In this document: positions 11,894-14,229 of the stretch, piece after piece | Position numbering within the stretch: position 1 is the stretch's first letter | How the letters are laid out: each line of letters opens with the position of its first letter | The notes under the pieces: generated by a model | What the model was told of the DNA's origin: nothing | Seen by the model: the letters and a program-made list of their open reading frames with translations, nothing else | Databases searched by the model: none | Translations under genes and position numbers: made by a program | Assembly: GCA_017415945.1 (NCBI GenBank) | Contig: JAFQDR010000021.1 | Span: 1-14,229, forward strand | Origin: Oscillospiraceae bacterium | GTDB taxonomy: Bacteria > Bacillota_A > Clostridia > Oscillospirales > Oscillospiraceae | Reading direction: 5' to 3' | Length of the DNA stretch: 14,229 nucleotides

Positions 11894-13243
11894 ATGAGTA
11901 AGAACGGAACTATGGATCTGACACAGGGCAGACCCATTACGCAAATTCTGTTGTTTGCCCTGCCTCTGGTGGTGGGAACATTGTTCCAGCAGCTGTATTC
12001 CTTTGTGGATACGGTCATGGTGGGACGTTTGGTGGGGGATGCGGCTCTGGCGGCCGTAGGCACCACATGGTCTTTGTACTTCTTTACCATCGGCTTTGTG
12101 CAGGGCTCCTGCGCGGGCTTCTGCATTCCCTTGGCCCAGTCCATCGGGGCGAAGGACGAGCGGGAGTTTAAGCGGTATTTCTGGAACGGCGTGTGGGTCA
12201 GCACGATCATGGCGATTGTGGTTGCCATTGCTACCTATCTGGCAGCCGATCCGCTCCTGCGGCTCATCAACACTCCCGAGGAAATTTTGGCGGATGCGGT
12301 CATTTACATCCGGATCATCTTCCTCGGTATCCCCGCCACGGTGCTGTATAACTTCTGCGCAGGGGTGCTGCGTGCGGCGGGGGACTCTCAAAGACCTACC
12401 ATGTTCCTGCTGGCTTCCAGCTTTTTGAACATTGCACTGGACTATGTGTTCATTGCACTGCTGCGGATGGGTGTTGCGGGTGCGGCACTGGCGACGGTTT
12501 TGAGCCAGTTCGTCAGCGGCCTGTGCAATCTTCTGTGGCTGGTGTTTAAGACTGATTTGCTCCACAATAGCGATGGGCTCCGCGGAGCATCCGCAAGTCA
12601 TATCAAGCGGCTGTGTAAGCTGGGCTTCCCCATGGGCTTTGAATTTTCCGTGTCTGCCATCGGTGCGGTTATTTTACAGGGGGCCATCAATTCCTTCGGC
12701 ACAGCCGTCATTGCAGGGCAGACTGCAGGGGAGAAGATTCGCCGTATGTTCACCCTGCCCATGGAATCTGTGGGTGTGGGTATGGCCACCTATGTGGGGC
12801 AGAATATGGGTGCGGAGCGGTACGACCGTATCCGTGACGGCATCAAGGCAGGCTGGACCATTCAGATCACCTATTGCGCCGTCATTTGGGTGGTTTTGTT
12901 CTTCCTGAAGAAGCCTCTGTCCGTATTCGTTTTGGGCCCCGAGGCTGCGGATGCGGTGGCACTGTCTGTGCAGTATCTGAGTATTATGAGCATCCTGTTC
13001 ATCGGTCACGGTGGGGTCATGCTCATGCGCAACACCCTGCAGGGGATGGGCTACAGCTTCCATGCGGTGCTGAGCGGTGTGGGCGAGCTGGCAGGTCGCG
13101 CGCTGGGTGGCTGGCTGGCAGTGAATGTGCTGGGTTATTTCGGCATTTGCATTTCCAATCCTCTGGCATGGATTTTGGCAACGGCATATTGCAGTGTGCT
13201 GGTGTGGTACTATCTGCGAAAGCTGATGAAAAAAGAGATATAA
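11894..13243 (+). CDS. MATE-family multidrug/metabolite exporter
   Basis: A 449-residue integral membrane protein, the normal MATE length, with about twelve helices in two halves. The N-terminal part (MDLTQGRPITQILLFALPLV, then FQQLYSFVDTVMVGRLVG) is the hallmark of this family, and the repeat is seen in the second half (LCKLGFPMGFEFSVSAIGAV, then AGEKIRRMFTLPMESVGVG). GVLRAAGDSQRP at about residues 156-167 is the conserved loop after helix 4. Such proteins expel cationic drugs or metabolites using sodium or proton gradients. The ribosome site (GAATGAGA) is weak, and the gene probably relies on coupling to the lipoprotein 7 bases upstream. The substrate is unknown. No clear terminator follows the stop codon. 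Confidence 0.95.
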   Translation: MSKNGTMDLTQGRPITQILLFALPLVVGTLFQQLYSFVDTVMVGRLVGDAALAAVGTTWSLYFFTIGFVQGSCAGFCIPLAQSIGAKDEREFKRYFWNGVWVSTIMAIVVAIATYLAADPLLRLINTPEEILADAVIYIRIIFLGIPATVLYNFCAGVLRAAGDSQRPTMFLLASSFLNIALDYVFIALLRMGVAGAALATVLSQFVSGLCNLLWLVFKTDLLHNSDGLRGASASHIKRLCKLGFPMGFEFSVSAIGAVILQGAINSFGTAVIAGQTAGEKIRRMFTLPMESVGVGMATYVGQNMGAERYDRIRDGIKAGWTIQITYCAVIWVVLFFLKKPLSVFVLGPEAADAVALSVQYLSIMSILFIGHGGVMLMRNTLQGMGYSFHAVLSGVGELAGRALGGWLAVNVLGYFGICISNPLAWILATAYCSVLVWYYLRKLMKKEI

Positions 13244-13264
13244 AAGTAGGGCGGGGGAATTTTC

Positions 13265-13293
13265 TGTACATTTGCAAAGACCTTTGATATGAT
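13265..13293 (+). promoter_or_regulatory. Promoter of the Nim-like flavoprotein gene
   Basis: TGTACA (13265-13270) and TATGAT (13288-13293) are 17 bases apart and a TGA extended -10 precedes TATGAT. The start codon is 27 bases downstream. Confidence 0.6.
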
Positions 13294-13319
13294 ATTTCCA
13301 TAAGAAAGAGGTGTTGTGT

Positions 13320-13796
13320 ATGTTCCGAGAGGTAGTGAGAAAAAAGCAGGCTATGAGCAGGGAGGACTGCGCTGCTCTGCTGCGGCAGGTGCCCCGTGGG
13401 GTGCTGGCGGTGCAGGGGGACGAGGGCTATCCCTACGCGGTGCCTACCAACCATTTTTACGACCCCGAGTCGGGGCTGCTGTACTTCCACAGCGGTATGT
13501 CGGGGCATAAAATCGATGCCATTCGCCGCTGTGACAAGGTCAGCTATTGCGTTGCCGATGGGGGAGTGCGAAAGGACGGGGACTGGGCCTTGTCCTATAA
13601 AAGTGTTATCGTATTCGGTCGGGCGAAAATCGTTGAGGATCACGAGGAAGCCATGGCGGTGACCCGTCGGCTGAGCCTGCAGTTTACCGAGGACACGGCG
13701 TATATTGAAGATGAAGTCAAGCAGCATGGGGCACGAACCTTGGTGTTTGCCCTTGTGCCCGAGCATATAACAGGAAAAACCATTCGGGAGGCGTGA
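13320..13796 (+). CDS. Pyridoxamine 5'-phosphate oxidase-like flavoprotein (NimA-like)
   Basis: A 158-residue soluble protein of the split-barrel FMN-binding family. MFREVVRKKQAMSREDCAAL, then GVLAVQGDEGYPYAVPTNHF (27-46), LYFHSGMSGHKIDAIRRCDKVSYCV (54-78) and YKSVIVFGRAKIVED match the Pyridox_ox_2/Nim group, including the HSGMSGHKID segment that binds FMN phosphate. Some members reduce 5-nitroimidazoles and confer resistance, while most have unknown natural substrates; resistance is not claimed here. The frame opens at a GTG at 13311, but AAAGAGGTG (13305-13313) precedes the ATG at 13320 by 6 bases, so that start is used. It is followed within 2 bases by the next gene, suggesting an operon. 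Confidence 0.9.
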   Translation: MFREVVRKKQAMSREDCAALLRQVPRGVLAVQGDEGYPYAVPTNHFYDPESGLLYFHSGMSGHKIDAIRRCDKVSYCVADGGVRKDGDWALSYKSVIVFGRAKIVEDHEEAMAVTRRLSLQFTEDTAYIEDEVKQHGARTLVFALVPEHITGKTIREA

Positions 13797-13798
13797 TT

Positions 13799-14229
13799 AT
13801 GAGCGAAGCAAAGAAGTGGGTCAGCGTATGGGGCAACGCCGTCAGTGTGGCGGAGAACCGTCCCGAACGTTATGCGAAGGACATTACCATCCGTTATCCC
13901 ATCAACATCCCCTTTGACGGGGAGGGGATTCGGCTGACCTTCGATAACTACTGCGGCACCGAGCCCATTACCCTGACCAAGGTCACCGTGTTCTATGGGG
14001 GCGAGTTCTACCCCGTGACCTACATGGGGCAGCGCAGCATTTCCATCGGAGCGGGAGAACGGATCGTCACCGACCCTCTGGCGGTGAAGCTCCGTGGGGA
14101 AGAACTGGTGCAGGTGAGCTTCTATCTGGGGGGCTTCACCCTCATGCGCTCCGTGGTCTATGCCTGCGGGCCTCTGTCCGAGGGCTTGTATGCCAACGGC
14201 GACCAAACGGAGACCGCGCACATTGATAT
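13799..14229 (+). CDS. SGNH/GDSL-type hydrolase, N-terminal part (cut by window edge)
   Basis: The first 143 codons of a gene that runs off the right edge. The beginning (KKWVSVWGNAVSV) and the beta-rich stretch IRLTFDNYCGTEPITLTKVT, VFYGGEFYPVTYMG, ISIGAGERIVTDPLAVKL match the N-terminal jelly-roll region of GDSL-type esterases, where WxxxWGtA and f.N.yG..p..i.k..v are typical. The catalytic GDS block would lie beyond the window, so the assignment rests on the N-terminal domain only. No signal peptide is seen. The ATG at 13799 has GGGAGG (13786-13791) 7 bases upstream and is 2 bases after the stop of the flavoprotein gene, with which it is probably cotranscribed. Confidence 0.7.
   Translation, partial: MSEAKKWVSVWGNAVSVAENRPERYAKDITIRYPINIPFDGEGIRLTFDNYCGTEPITLTKVTVFYGGEFYPVTYMGQRSISIGAGERIVTDPLAVKLRGEELVQVSFYLGGFTLMRSVVYACGPLSEGLYANGDQTETAHID

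Noticed and set aside
13640..14221. A 193-codon leftward open frame near the right edge
   Set aside because: It is antisense to the flavoprotein and SGNH-type genes, both of which have good ribosome sites and family motifs.

Overview
The window looks like chromosomal DNA of a spore-forming member of the Bacillota (class Clostridia, probably a gut lineage related to Oscillospirales or Lachnospirales). Reasons: the 3' end of the sporulation protease gene spoIVB lies at the left edge; Shine-Dalgarno sites are strong AGGAGG types; several promoters have an extended -10 (TGnTATAAT-like); genes are tightly packed and often overlap by a few bases; and GC-rich hairpin repeats ending in CCCTAC sit between genes. 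I see no rRNA, tRNA, CRISPR array or transposase gene.

Layout. Bases 1-154 are A+T-rich and unlike the rest. They abut a 40-codon in-frame tail of spoIVB (155-277), so spoIVB is broken exactly at its catalytic-serine motif. A shared terminator follows, then a leftward HIT-family hydrolase (334-753). A rightward four-gene operon (950-3287) encodes an LprI-like lipoprotein, a maltose/galactoside-type O-acetyltransferase, a second lipoprotein with a calcium-loop-like motif and a metallo-beta-lactamase-fold hydrolase, and ends in a strong terminator. A leftward 453-residue protein (3504-4865) with a possible SUKH-like C-terminus follows. The 335-base gap at 4866-5200 holds its promoter, a 196-bp element with 36-bp terminal inverted repeats (a likely MITE), and the promoter of the next operon.

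That operon (5201-8347) has six tightly spaced genes: a small P-loop kinase, a DUF1810 protein, an ASCH-domain protein, a PAP2 phosphatase, a YbaK/ProX-type aminoacyl-tRNA deacylase and a NUDIX hydrolase. The mix suggests nucleotide, RNA or tRNA-related housekeeping, but the function of the set is not known to me. A polytopic membrane protein and a helical-repeat protein (8539-10286) form a two-gene unit. A leftward EamA transporter (10364-11230) has a good promoter with an operator-like palindrome just downstream of the -10. Then come a small lipoprotein and a MATE exporter (11464-13243), and finally a Nim-like flavoprotein and the start of an SGNH/GDSL-type hydrolase that runs off the right edge.

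No obvious defence island or biosynthetic cluster is present. The most interesting items are the disrupted spoIVB junction, the MITE-like element beside a promoter, the family of hairpin repeats with a conserved tail, and the uncharacterised six-gene operon.
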